Shown here: positions 12,963 to 24,400 of the stretch, in pieces
Numbering within the stretch: the first letter of the stretch is position 1
Layout: the number at the start of each line of letters is the position of its first letter
DNA from: Basidiobolus meristosporus CBS 931.73
Taxonomy: Eukaryota; Basidiobolomycota; Basidiobolomycetes; Basidiobolales; Basidiobolaceae
DNA: 64,000 bases
Assembly: GCA_002104905.1 (NCBI GenBank)
Contig: MCFE01000164.1
Span: 1 to 64,000, forward strand
Reading direction: 5' to 3'
The notes under the pieces: model-generated
What the model was told of the DNA's origin: nothing
Database searches by the model: none
The model's input: the letters and a program-made list of their open reading frames with translations, nothing else
Made by a program: the position numbers and the translations under genes

Positions 12963-13098
12963 TATTCTCCACCATTGTCTGGGCATATTTTCATGATTTT
13001 TGACCAGTTTCTCTCTCCACCATGGCTTTAAACTCCCTGAACTTTGACAAAGCATATTTTTTTCTTTCCATGAAGTAGAGCAATATGCTTCTTGTATA

Positions 13099-13447
13099 TA
13101 TTGTAAGAGTCCTGGAGATGTTGGAAGTGGTAGGGAGGATAAGTAGATAATGTGGTTTGCACTTAATGATTTATTGTATATAAAAGTAGTATTTATACTT
13201 TTCCATGGTCCAGGCATAGTTAACATCTAGAGTAGACTTGGTAAGGTCCTAAGAGCATGCATGCAAAGTTAGGAGCTATTTGGATAACTTTGAGAATTTT
13301 CATGTTCTGGGTACCTGGTATCTTGGCAAATATATTCTAAGTAAATCCCAACAAGGAATTTGGTCAGTATTCTCAAGGATTTGAAGGTAATGATCTAAGT
13401 GACTAAGTTGAGTAAATATTTAGGTGGAATTTCAGATTCTTACAGAA
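13099..13447 (-). repeat. 3' LTR of copia copy B
   Basis: A 349-bp LTR on the minus strand, starting TATTGTAAGAG (TG decayed to TA) and ending ACAGAA next to the C-rich complement of the polypurine tract of copy B. It interrupts copy A after GTATA (13094-13098), so copy B inserted into copy A. Confidence 0.85.
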
Positions 13448-13874
13448 CCCCCACTCAGCTAAATGCTCATACTGACTAATCCTAATTTTTAGCTCAGCTA
13501 TTCAAACTTGTCTGCAGCTAATGGTTTTATAAATATGTCTGCATCACTTCTTCTATAGGACAGTAAGCTAAGCTAACTAAGCTATTTTCTATAGCTTTAC
13601 ATATGAAACAATGTCTAATATCTATGGGCTTGGTTCAAGCATTAAAAGATGGATTTCAACCTAACTGTATACATCCTTGATTATCTTGAAATTAACTAAT
13701 AAGTGTTTTTTGACATAAGCCTAAATCCTTGAAAAGCTTCCTTAGCCACATTACTTTTTTTGTAGCTTCACAGGCTGCCATATACTCTGCCTCTGTGGTA
13801 GAAAGTGCTACAGTTAGTTACTTTCTTAAATTCCATGAAATTGCTCCTTGACAGTAAAGAAAGGGGTATTGCGT

Positions 13875-14954
13875 TGTAGTGGGGTCACAGTGACACCCAC
13901 AGGCAGATGTGCTCATTCTTATGCGTTCACTTCCCTAAAAAGGATTACCCCGCCTATATTATTATCATCCCAAATTTGCAATATTTCCTATTTTTGTCTA
14001 TGTGATTATTACTATGCAACCTGACAAACTATTTGTCACTATTAACCTATTGCACAAACTATTCTTATTCCTTGCCAAGATGCCAAGATAAGATAGTTAC
14101 CTTATAAGGCAAGTACCCCAACAGTGCCCATGTCACGTGACCATCTTGGTTTCATAACCCCCCATCTCACTACCATAAGAGGCAACCACATGACATAGAG
14201 GTTTCATATTACCACTACCTGATTGGCTAGGTGCTACTATGTCTCACGGAACAATCTGCCAAGAATTTGCGCTATTTTTAGTACACAAAGACATGATTGG
14301 TTGTCTACTACCTTCTGGAAACTTCCGGAAAGTATTTTCTAGCAAGAAATTGAGCAGCAAAAAAAGTATATAAGGGAGGCTATCCCTTAAAATAAATCAT
14401 CCCTCTTCCAATATTCCGACTTATTGATTAGTGAGATCACCGCTACCTATTACCACTATTTTCTGGCTCAGACCTGACAACACTCCCAGGAAACCGCGCT
14501 GACAGCCAACTGGCCTTGGAGGCACTACTTGTGAGGAATACTCAGAGTAGGTATATTTTATTATATTTGTTTGTTTTCCCAAGTTTGTTCTTGTACAGGC
14601 AAAGATACTTTTCAGTCTTTGTAACTATTGGTCAAAGCTGCATTCTTATCAAGTCCCTGTTGGTGGAGTTTACAGTTGTTTTGACTTTGGAAGCTTTAGT
14701 ACATTGTCATCTCAAAGGACGTCAAAGCCATTATAAACTTTTGTTAAGACACCAACTAAGTTGGGGATTGTAGTTCAATAGTTTTCCCTTGACAAGCTTG
14801 AGGCTTTATCCCCCATCACATTAGATTAGACAAAAGACCCCGTATTCCTAGCAAGCTTTTGCCAGAGGTTATCGCACCCAGTGAACACCCCACACACATT
14901 CACACTTGAGAAGTGTTGGCCGTATTTTGCCCTCTGGACTTATACACCACCACA
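13875..14954 (+). repeat. Solo gypsy LTR inside copia copy B
   Basis: A 1080-bp LTR of the same gypsy family as 42289-49619, in plus orientation, beginning TGTAGTGGGGT and ending CACCACCACA. It sits in the RNase H region of copy B. The 4-bp flanks GCGT (13871-13874) and GCAT (14955-14958) differ by one transition and fit the 4-bp duplication seen for the other copies. It contains a TATATAAG promoter-like element near 14367 and AATAAA near 14391. Frames inside it, such as 14516-14773, are LTR sequence and not genes. It is visibly more diverged than the LTR pair of the full-length element. Confidence 0.92.
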
Positions 14955-15340
14955 GCATGGTAGATCTTCTGTCTTCTAAATTTGTCCCCAATCAGCATCA
15001 GAGTATCACACAAGATCCTGTTTTGAGTCCTTATAAAAGTACCCCAAGCAGCTATTAGCTGCTCCTTTTAGGTATTTAAAAATCCGCTTAACTGCTGCAA
15101 TATTATCAGATCCATGGTTGTGTTTTGCTGGCTGACAGCTCCCACTGAATATGAAATATCTAGATGTGTTCCAGGCATGATACAGATCAGACTGCTGACC
15201 GTAGACTGATAAGGAAAGTCAGGGCTCTCAGATGGCACCAAGCTCTCTTGATTTGGTTAAGTTTTGACCAAGCTCAAATCTGTCTCTATTTTGGTAGCTG
15301 CCAGTTTACAGTCTTCCATTTGGTACATCTTTAGTGTAAG

Positions 15341-15904
15341 TTAAATATACTTGGATTGGCTTAGGGTGATAGTCTGGGTACTTCTGTCTATGTAAAACTT
15401 TATCCCTAAGTACTTACTGAGTTCTCCTAGATCATACATCTTGAACTCCTTAGATAGGCTGGATTTAGTCTCTTCCAATGTTTCTAGGTTATTTGTGGCT
15501 ATAAAAGGATTATCCACATATATAGCTAATAGAACTGGATTTGCTCTATCTAGCTTATAGTAAATACTGTAGTCAGCATTGCTCCTCTTGAAACTCAAAG
15601 ATTCCAAATACAAACCTATCTTGCAATTCCAGGCTCTTGTTGTTTGTTTGATTCCATATAGAGACTTTTTAAGCTTACACACCAAATGGGGGTTATCTTG
15701 GTCAGCACACCCATCAGACTGGTCCATATACATGTCCTCATTAAGTTCTCCATTTAAAAATGAAGTTTTTACATCCATTTGATATATAAAAACTTTATAT
15801 TTGACTGCAATTGCCAATATTAATCTAATGGAATTAAATTTGGCTACTGGTGCAATGATCTCAGTGTAGTCAAGTCCTTTTGTTTGAGAGTATCCTTTGG
15901 CCAC
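15341..15904 (-). pseudogene. Copia reverse transcriptase fragment (copy B)
   Basis: A 187-codon open stretch covering the copia reverse transcriptase core. It starts at AKGYSQTKGLDYTE, includes FIYQMDVKTSFLNGE with the first catalytic aspartate in the QMDV motif, and includes AIYVDNPF where copies C, E and G have LYVDDLII. The second aspartate of the YVDD active site is thus replaced by asparagine, so this copy would be catalytically dead even without its truncation. It ends near the LSQSKYI motif. Confidence 0.88.
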
Positions 15905-16592
15905 AAGTCTAGCTTTGCATCTTTCAATTGTACCATCAGTCTTGTATTTTGTCTTAAAGACCCATCTGTATCCATTTTATTTTTGGTTGACTGGATATTT
16001 GACCAAGTCCCAAGTTTGACTTTACATTAGACCCTGATACTCCTCAGTCATTGCAGATGTCCAAAACTTTGTCTGAGGGCTATATAGGGCATCTTTTACA
16101 GTCTAGGGCTCATCAATAAGAACTGAATAGGCATAGGCTAAGTTTGTACCATAATTGATATTGTAAATTTGGTTATTTCTTGTCCAGTTGGATCCATGGA
16201 CATTTGTTACTGGAATGATCACTTCTGGAATATTCCTGGGCACTACTTCAGGCTAAGCCATGGTTTTGGAGTCCTCTGGAGTAAAAAATTCTCATTGTTT
16301 TGCTTTGATTTAATCCTGACAATTGGTGGACTTCAGACTAGATTTTTGTCATCATCTGATGTCATTTTTTGTAAAAATTTTGAATTTTCATCAAGTAACA
16401 CATCCCTGGACTTGCTCAACTTCTTTGCTTTGGTATTGTAGAGTCTGTATGCTTTATTCTCATTGCAGTAGCCCAAAAATATGCATTTAACACTTTTTGG
16501 CTCACATTTGACTGATTTTCAGGCAGTTTCTTGGCATATGCTGTACACCCAAATATTCTTAGATGTTCTGCGCTTGTTCTGGATCCATACCA

Positions 16593-19500
16593 TCCAAGTA
16601 AACCTTAGAAGCAGTCAAGGAAGCCATACACTGACCTTTAAAGAAGTACTCTATGTACCAGAAATAGCCAAGAACCCACTCTCTGTAAGCAAGGCCACAG
16701 CAGAAGTACTCAGTTTCAGTTTGACAATTCTGGATGCAGGATCACTGATCAAGATGGTGCCCATATTGCTTTGGGCATCAGAGATCAGAATCTATACAAG
16801 TTGACTTGTATTCCATCATATCTGGAAGCCAATATAAGTAACTTAAATGAAGAAACACTATTGCTTTGGCACAGGGGATTTGGGCACATCAATTTTGATT
16901 ATTTGCGTAAAATGATCAAAGATCAGCTAATATCTGGAGTGAAAATTGACCCCCCAGCTAATTTGGAGCACTGTGAAGCCTGCATAAATGGGAAACAAGC
17001 CAGGCAACTGTTCAAGAGCTCTGGGTTTACCAAAACTAAGAAAAAATTAGATCTTATTCACTCAGATCTGTGTGGACCTATGCAAAATTTATCCTTAGGT
17101 GGGATGAAGTATTTAATCACTTCTATTGATGAACATACAAGATACACATGGGTCTATTTCATGGAGAGAAAGGAAGAAGCTCTGTCTAAGTTCAGGGAGT
17201 TTAAAGCCATGGTGGAGAGAGAAACTGGTGAAAAAATCAAGAAAATACGCTTTGACAATGGTGGAGAATATACCTCAAAACTCTTCGACAACTTCTGCAA
17301 TATTCATGGGATAAAGCAAGAGACTACTGTACCATACTCATCACAGCAAAATGGAGTAGCAGAACAAGCTAACAGATCAATAATTGATATGGCAAGATCT
17401 ATGATCCATGATCAAAAATTATCCTATGATTTTTGGGCGGAATCAGTTGCCACTGCTGTATATCTTAAATATAGGAGTTATAACAGAATACTTCATGATT
17501 CTACTCCATTTGAGGCATGGTATGGATACAGACCAAGTGCAGAACATCTAACAATATTTGGGTGTACAGCATATGCCAAAAAACTGGCGGAAATCAGTCA
17601 AAATTTGAGCCAAAAAGTGTAAAATGCATATTTTTGGGCTACTGCAATGAGAGTAAGGCATACAGACTCTACAATACCAAAGCAAAGAAGCTGATCAAGT
17701 CCAAGGATGTGTTGTTTGATGAAAATTCAAAATTTTCACAAAAAATGACATCAGATGATGACAAAAATTTGATCTCAAGTCCACCAATTGTCAGGATTGA
17801 ATCAGAGCAAAACAATGAAAATTTTTTCACTCCAGAGGACTCTACAACCATGGTTCAGCCAGAATCAGTGCCCAGGAATATCCCAGAAGTGATCATTCCA
17901 GTATCAAATGCCCGGAGATCAAATTGGACAAGAAATAGCCCAAATTACTATATCAATGAGGGTACAAACTTAGCCTATGCCTATTCAGTCCATATTGATG
18001 TACCCCAGACTGTAAAAGAGGCCCTAAATAGCCCTCAGACAAAGTTTTGGAGATCTGCAATGACTAAGGAATATCAGGCACTGATGGAAAATCAAATTTG
18101 GGACTTAGTCAAATTACCAATCAATCAAAAATCAATTGGATGCAGATGGGTCTTCAAGACAAAGTACAAGGCTGATGGTACAATTGAAAGATGCAAAGCA
18201 AGACTTGTGGCCAAAGTATACTCTCAAACAAAAGGACTTGACTATACTGAGGCCTTTGCACCGGTAGCCAAGTTTAATTCCATCAGATTAATATTGGCTA
18301 TTGCAGCCAAATGTAAGTTTTTTATTCATCAAATGGATGTAAAAACTGCATTTTTGAATGGAGAACTTGGTGAGGACGTGTATATGGACCAGCCTGATGG
18401 GTTTGTTGACCAAGATAACCCCCATTTGGTCTGCAAGCTTAAAAAGTCACTATATGGTCTCAAACAATCACCAAGAGCCTGGAATTGCAAGATAGATTCT
18501 TATTTGGAATCTTTGAGTTTCAAAAGAAGTAATGCTGACTATAGTATATACTATGAGCCAGATAGAGCAAATCCAGTTCTATTAGCTCTATATGTGGATG
18601 ATCTTATTATAGCCGCCAATAACCTAGAAACATTGGAAGAAACTAAATCCAGCCTATCTAAGGAGTTCAAGATGTCTGATTTAGGAGAACTTAGTTGCTA
18701 CTTAGGGATTAGGTTCTCCATAGACAGAAGTACCCAGACTGTACCCAAAGCCAATCCAAGTATATTCAAGATGTACTAAAGAAGTACCAAATGGAAGACT
18801 GTAAACTGGCAGCTACCCCAATGGAGACAAACCTTAACTTGGTCAAAACTCAACCAAATCAAGAGAGCTTGGTGCCATCTGAAAGCCCTGACTTTCCTTA
18901 TCAATCTATGGTTATCAGTCTGATGTATATCATGCTTGGGGCACATCTAGACATTGCTTATTCAGTGAGAGTTGTCAGCCAATATAATCAGAACTATGGA
19001 TCTGATCATATTGCAGCAGTTAAGCGGATTTTTAGATTCCTAAAAGGAACTGCCAATATTTGCTTAAGATATCATGCTTGGAACATGTCCAGATATCTCA
19101 TATTCAGTGGGAGTTGTTGGCCAACATAATCAGAACTATGGTTCTGATTATATTGCAGCAGTTAAGCAGATTTTTAGATTCCTAAAAGGAACTGCCAATA
19201 TTTGCTTAAGATACATTTATAAGGACTCAGAACAAGATCTTGTGGGATACTCTGATGCAGATTGGGGACAAAATTTAGAAGACAGAAGATCCACCACAGG
19301 ATACACCTTTCTTTACTGTAAAGGAGCAATTTCATGGAATTCAAGAAAGCAACCTACCGTAGCACTTTCCACCACAGAGGCAGAGTATATGGCAGCCTGT
19401 GAAGCTACAAAACAAGCAATGTGGTTAAGAAAGCTGTTTACAGATTTAGGCCTATGTCAAAAAATGCCCATTACTTTATTTCAAGATAATCAAGGATGTA

Positions 19501-19712
19501 TACAATTAGGTAGAAATCCAACTTTTCATGCTAGAACCAAGCACATAGATATTAGACATCATTTCATATGTGAAGCTATAGAGAATAACTTAGTTAGCTT
19601 AGTTTACTGTCCTACAGATGAAATGATTGCAGACATATTTACCAAACCATTAGCTAGAGACAAGTTTGAATATCTTAGGTCAAAATTAAGACTAGTCAGT
19701 ATGAACATTTAG
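16593..19712 (+). pseudogene. Copia polyprotein of copy C (PR end, IN, RT, RNase H)
   Basis: The reading spans several frames. Integrase (about 16850-17600) has the HH/CC zinc region (LWHRGFGHINFDYL, CEACINGK) and the catalytic D, D, E set in SDLCGPM, DNGGEY and GVAEQ. Reverse transcriptase (about 18100-18780) has QMDVKTAFLNGE and the active-site motif YVDD at 18591-18602. RNase H (about 19240-19700) has YSDADWG, EAEYMA and the FQDNQGCIQL motif, followed by TKHIDIRHHF. Against copies E and G, one C is missing near 17588, shifting frame in the integrase C-terminus. A further indel ends the RT frame at 18779, and the 142-bp duplication breaks the frame between RT and RNase H. It could not make one polyprotein. 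Confidence 0.9.
18931..19214 (+). repeat. Two 142-bp tandem copies within copia pol
   Basis: The segment starting CATGCTTGG at 18931 recurs at 19073, an offset of 142 bp, running through the region that encodes PDISYSVGVVSQHNQN and IAAVKRIFRFLKG. 142 is not a multiple of three, so the duplication shifts the frame. The two units differ at several bases: the first encodes AHLDIAYSVR and the second TCPDISYSVG. Each matches a different relative elsewhere in the window (copy G and copy E), which points to unequal recombination or template switching between two elements rather than a simple duplication. Confidence 0.88.
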
Positions 19713-19724
19713 CTGAGTGGGAGT

Positions 19725-20230
19725 GTTGTAAAAATTTGTATTTCCACCTAAATATTCACCTAACTTAGTCACTTAGATCAGTACCCTCAAATCCTAGAGA
19801 ATACTGACCAAATTCCTTGTTGGGATTTACTTAGAATATTTTCACCAAAATACCAGGTACCCAGAACATGAAAATTCTCAAAGTTGTCCAAACAGCCCCA
19901 AACTTTGCACACATGTTCTTGGGACCTTCCTTAACCTATTCTACATGTTTGTAATGCCAAGATAAGGTAAAAGTAGTATTTATACCTTTAAATGGTCTTA
20001 GCATGAGAAACACATGGAATAGGCTTAGGAAGGTCCTAAAAACATTTGTGCACAGTTTGGGGCTATTTGGACAGCTTCAAGAATTTTCAGGTTCTGGGTA
20101 CCTGGTATTTTGGTGAAAATATTCCAAGTAAATTCCAACAAGGAATTTGGTCAGTATTCTCTAGGATTTGAAGGTAATGATCTAAGTGACTAAGTTAGGT
20201 GAATATTCAGGTGGAATTTCATTTTTATAC
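19725..20230. repeat. Palindromic fusion of two copia LTRs
   Basis: The first about 245 bp is the beginning of a plus-oriented copia LTR, the 3' LTR of copy C. At about 19968-19980, inside the hairpin that contains the LTR TATA element, it switches to the last about 250 bp of a minus-oriented LTR, which leads into copy D. The two arms are inverted copies of the same LTR half. No complete LTR in either orientation remains. Confidence 0.82.
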
Positions 20231-21450
20231 TAGAGTATAAACATTGATAAAAGAGCAAATACTTCATCCCACCTAAGGATAAGTTTTGCATAGGTTCACA
20301 CAGATCTGAGTTAATTAGATCTAATTTCTTCTTAGTTTTGATTAACCCAGGGCTTTTGAATGGCTGTCTGACTTGTTTGCCATATATGAAGGCTTCAAAG
20401 TGCCCCAATATTGCCAGGGGAACAATTTCTACTCCGGAAATTAGATGATCTTTGATCATTTTACACAAATAATCAAAATTGATGTGCCCAAATCTCCTGT
20501 GCCAAAGCATTGGTGTTTCTTCATTTAAGTTACTTATATTGGCTTCCAGATGTGATGGAATTCAGGTCAACTTGTATATATTTTGATATCTGATACCCTG
20601 CACAATATGAGCACCATTCTGATCAGTGATCCTGCGTCCCAAATTGTCAAAACTAAAGCTGAGTCCTTCTGCTGGGGCATTGCTTACAGATAGCAGGTTC
20701 TTGGCTATTTCTGGTACATAGAGTACTTCTTTGGAGGTAAGTGTGTGGCTTCCTTCACTGCTACTGAGGTTCTTTTTGATGTGTGAAGTGTCAAGATGAT
20801 CCAATGCCAATATAATATACACAAGAATCATTGTTGGTGGTCATATTTAGTGCACATATGAATAATCTATCTTCAGATGTTGCAGCATTTCTAAATTTGG
20901 GCTTTTTCAGCTGATTATCTCACTTTTTGAAGCACTGGTCTGATGTGTGTCCTTTTATTTTACAGTAACTTCAAGAAAGGTGGTGGTTGCCTTTGTAAGG
21001 TCTTGGGTACCTCCTTTGTTGGTTATCATTGCTTATTAAAGCATTTTCTTCTTCCTTCTTATTGGTGCTTGATTTTCTTAATTCTTCATCCAGGAGCCTT
21101 CCATATACGTAATTTAAGGTCAAATCTTCAGCTCTGGACTCAGGGGCTGATACAAGGCCCTGAAACTTGTCTGTCAGGCTATTCAGGATGGTAACTAATA
21201 TATCCTCATCAGTAGTTGGTACACCCACAGATTCCATCTCATCAACCAACAGGGTAATACTGATAATCAGATTTTTTGTTTCTTCTCCTGGTAGCATCTG
21301 TGTAGGAAAGAATTTTTGTGTTAGATACATTTTCTTAGCAGCTGAACATGACTGATAGGTGTCTTCTAATGCCTTCCAGGCATTCTTTGCTGCTTTTGCT
21401 CTTGAGCATTGAGTTTTATAAGATATAACCATTCTCAATGTAGACAGCCA
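20231..21450 (-). mobile_element. Ty1/copia retrotransposon copy D, gag to integrase fragment
   Basis: A minus-strand fragment with, from right to left, gag (20971-21438), a damaged zinc-knuckle and protease region (about 20560-20970), and the GAG-pre-integrase zinc region running into integrase (20190-20510). Reverse transcriptase and RNase H are absent. It joins host-like DNA at about 21,450 without a visible LTR. Confidence 0.85.
20971..21438 (-). pseudogene. Copia Gag fragment (copy D)
   Basis: A 155-codon frame with the features of copia Gag (UBN2/Retrotran_gag type): AKNAWKALEDTYQSCSAAKK, then LPGEETKNLI, DEMESVGVPTTDEDILVTIL and LTDKFQGLVSAPESR, ending with a basic stretch before the expected zinc knuckle. 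The same order occurs in copy G at 50,468-50,880. The CCHC knuckle is destroyed by frameshifts just downstream (about 20880-20970). It forms the capsid-like protein of the element, but this copy is a relic. Confidence 0.85.
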
Positions 21451-24400
21451 GGAACTACTGGCCAGAACTAAATGACTATATAATTTTGAAAGAATCTAGA
21501 GCGCAAATTACTGGACAGGTGGAAACTTTGAGGATGGCACATAGTTATTCACAGTATTAAATCATAAGATATGTAAGTTTAATGCAACACCTTGAGTTGC
21601 TACAATTAGCAAATTGATGATTAAATCTAACAAATTGACTGGTGGATATTGGGTTGTATACGTATATATATAAGGGTATTATTACGACACTACTGCGGCA
21701 GACGCACTTGAAAATGACGTACAAAGATCCATTGCTACGAATAATCAAGGTATCACTTGTCAGCTAATTACTATTTGTTGGTTGATAGTCGTTTGACTGT
21801 ATTAATAGCAATTGATTGAAGTTAAGCTCAGATGTGCACACAACAGGTCGAGTATTTCCTCGCGGAAACCTAGGAGCATAGCTACGCGGATATTTCCCAT
21901 GAATCTACTACGCAGCTGTGTTGTCAAAGGGGTCAAGAAGATGCAGCTAGACTACGATTGCTTTGGAACGGCTTGAAATTGTTCCATTCACTTGACGTCT
22001 CCACAGTTCTGATGGTTGTCCGCAACATGTTGCCTAGTGATGTGAAACTATGATGCAAAGCACCAGTTTTGCATCCGAAAATTGGTTGCAAAATTTGGGT
22101 GTGCATGGATGCTTGCGATTGATCTAGATTCCATCTTTGGTGAACGAGATCCACTTGAGGATCAGGGATGTGTGATGTGTCAAGTGTCAAGTGCAGAGAA
22201 CCATCATTAGATTTTGTGGTTCATATTGTCCGAAGGAAAGAAACCTTGCCTCAACTCAACAAACCAATCTTGAGTCCCTTTTCAGAGTGGGCCAGTATGA
22301 CGGAATAATCTCGAGCAATCGGTCACTCTCCCCATATGGTAAATAAGGGCGACCATGTAGGTTGGATGAGGCCAATGTTGATGCTAGTAGAGTGTAGCTG
22401 AAGCAACCACTCGCAACCCACGGGTTCAGCCCTGCCTTGTCCATTGATCGGTCGCTGGCTTGATGAGGCGGTGGGAGATAGGCAAGAGTGCACTGCTTTA
22501 GACTTGTCTGCGAAGTAAGTGAAACCCAGCCGTTACTCACGCGATTGCCAATTCAAAGGAACCATGAGGCGACGTAACCAACGAGATTGTGTAACTTACT
22601 GCCACCATATGCATGATCCGAGGGATCACGAGCAGTCAGGGAGTTTTTTCTACTCCCTCATGCTCGTGCAACAACCAATCTACCATCAATGCCAAAATTG
22701 TATAATATATGATTGTGTGTTGAATTCACCAAGTGGTGTCAAACCACAAATGCTTGCGCATGCAACCCCTTAATGCGATAGATTGCTATCTGCAACTTGA
22801 TAGCACCAAGTCCATGTGTCAGCTAACCCCAATCCAACTGGAGTGGACCAATGGTGCTCCGGCTGTGTTTAAAACTCTAATTCGGTCAAGGATTCACTGG
22901 AATATGCCAACTGGATGCTGGCCAGCACCCGTTCGTAGAAGAATCTGCACACGGAGTGGAGCTAAAGTCCGAAAAGTTGGCTGATCTTGCTGATCAAGGC
23001 ATGATGAAACTCTTCTTAATCGCCGGATCTCAGAACCATACATTTGGTGAGGTTAGCCACGGAGTCCAATGAATGCTGGAGGATGTCACCACCAAAAGGG
23101 ACAATTCCAACATTTTGGGGCATCAGCATTTGCCATTTTCTGTGTAACATTCTCACTTTCGCTTGCTCTGGCGTTCACGACAGGATGTCTCCTTGGGAAT
23201 CTGGACTGGCAGAAGGTTTGATATTCTTACGCAATTAATCAACCTCCAGATTGGTAGCTGATCATAATCTCCAACTGGGTCCATCTCATATCTGAGCCAA
23301 TGAGGGGAACAGTAGAGTGCGTTGATGAGCTAACATTTGGCCAGGCTGTCAGCTTCGAATCCGCCGGTCCGCCTTCGATGGTCAACTGGACTATGTCTAG
23401 GCTAATTGCGATAGATAGCCCTATTCCGTCGGAAGAAAGGGATTGTCGCATAGTATTCTCCAGGGCCGAAAGTGCGGAGAATCGATTACCGGTTGGGCGG
23501 AAACATCTATAGTCAGCAACTGGTTGCTTTTCAACCTGCGCGGGATATCGTGTTTGTAACTGGTAACATCTGGCCCCAACTATCTGGTTGGCAGCAGTAT
23601 ACGACCAGTTTGAGTGGTTACGCTCCATCACACATATGCTTTGGCCTGGTTACAGTGGATTGCGGCTGAGCTGGCCCAACCTCGTGCATCTTGAATCAGG
23701 AGCAGGCAGCCATTCCCGAGTGATCCATTGATCACGATCACAATCACTTAATTGTATGAACTCAATCGCTGAATCAAGTGAGCATCCCAGCTTGGGCCTT
23801 TGCTCTTCTCTCCATGGTAGTCATCCAGGTCCTATTCAAGGAGCACTATGACGAGGTGATGGCCATCCGCAACGCAGACAGATTGCCAAGGTCTTTGTCG
23901 TATATGGCAATCCCCTCTACCTGGCTCCGATTTTCCCACCCCGCGTGTGATGCCTATCAAGTTGATTACCTGTCCAGATGCTGAGGTCGTCAACACACTG
24001 GATCCAAATGGCTGAATCGAGTTACTCCATGACAGGCAGTTACCAGGATTCAGCCATTGTTGGAAGAGATCGTCTGGACGAGTCAGATCCATGTCCAGCC
24101 AAGAAACTGGATTGGGCTGTATTACGAAGAAATCATTGCCCGCCAACACCGCCGGTGTCTACTGGAAGGAGGCTGCTGCCTTCGCGCTACGTATCGGCAG
24201 CGCACTGGTGGCTGATGCAGAGAACCTTGTTTCTGTGGGGAGCTGGAAACAGCAAGGATTCATACAACACTCACATATGCCATCTCCCACCCCCATGACT
24301 TATTCGAGAGCGATTTATCCGGCACTAATGGAGCTGCGTAGCTATGGAGTTGCTGCCAGACAAAAGTATCTAGATGCCGATTCTTATCGATAAACACCCT

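Larger units (their letters stand above)
10410..13098 (-). mobile_element. Ty1/copia retrotransposon copy A, degenerate
   Basis: Read on the minus strand this holds, from right to left, part of integrase (12963-13098), the end of integrase and start of reverse transcriptase (about 12079-12616), the rest of reverse transcriptase (about 11300-12060) and RNase H (about 10410-11300). The best surviving frame, 12079-12339, carries the conserved stretch before RT ending WDLVKLPIN, also seen in the better copies C and G. Many stops and frameshifts make it non-functional. It is truncated at its 3' end near 10410, contains two solo LTRs of its own family (10522-10869 and 12617-12962), and is cut at 13098 by the LTR of copy B. 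It is therefore older than those insertions. Confidence 0.85.
13448..16592 (-). mobile_element. Ty1/copia retrotransposon copy B, degenerate, 5'-truncated
   Basis: Internal region of a minus-strand copia element. From right to left it holds the integrase C-terminal part (about 16170-16590), reverse transcriptase (about 15341-16100), and RNase H (13448-13874 and 14955-15330). RNase H is split by a solo gypsy LTR. Stops and frameshifts are frequent. Its 5' part (gag, protease, first half of integrase) is missing: at 16591-16593 the sequence switches directly into plus-strand copia copy C with no LTR between. Confidence 0.87.
16591..19724 (+). mobile_element. Ty1/copia retrotransposon copy C, 5'-truncated
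   Basis: Plus-strand internal region with, in order, the end of protease, the GAG-pre-integrase zinc region, integrase, reverse transcriptase and RNase H, ending in a polypurine tract (GAGTGGGAG) directly before its 3' LTR at 19725. Gag and most of protease are absent because the left end is fused to the inverted copy B at 16591-16593. Its frame is broken by a 1-base deletion near 17588, another near 18740 and a 142-bp tandem duplication near 18931-19214. It is the best-preserved copia coding region in the window. Confidence 0.9.

Noticed and set aside
23239-24393. Cluster of 100-130 codon frames upstream of C2H2 gene 1
   Set aside because: They lie on both strands, overlap, carry no recognisable motif and do not chain through plausible splice sites.
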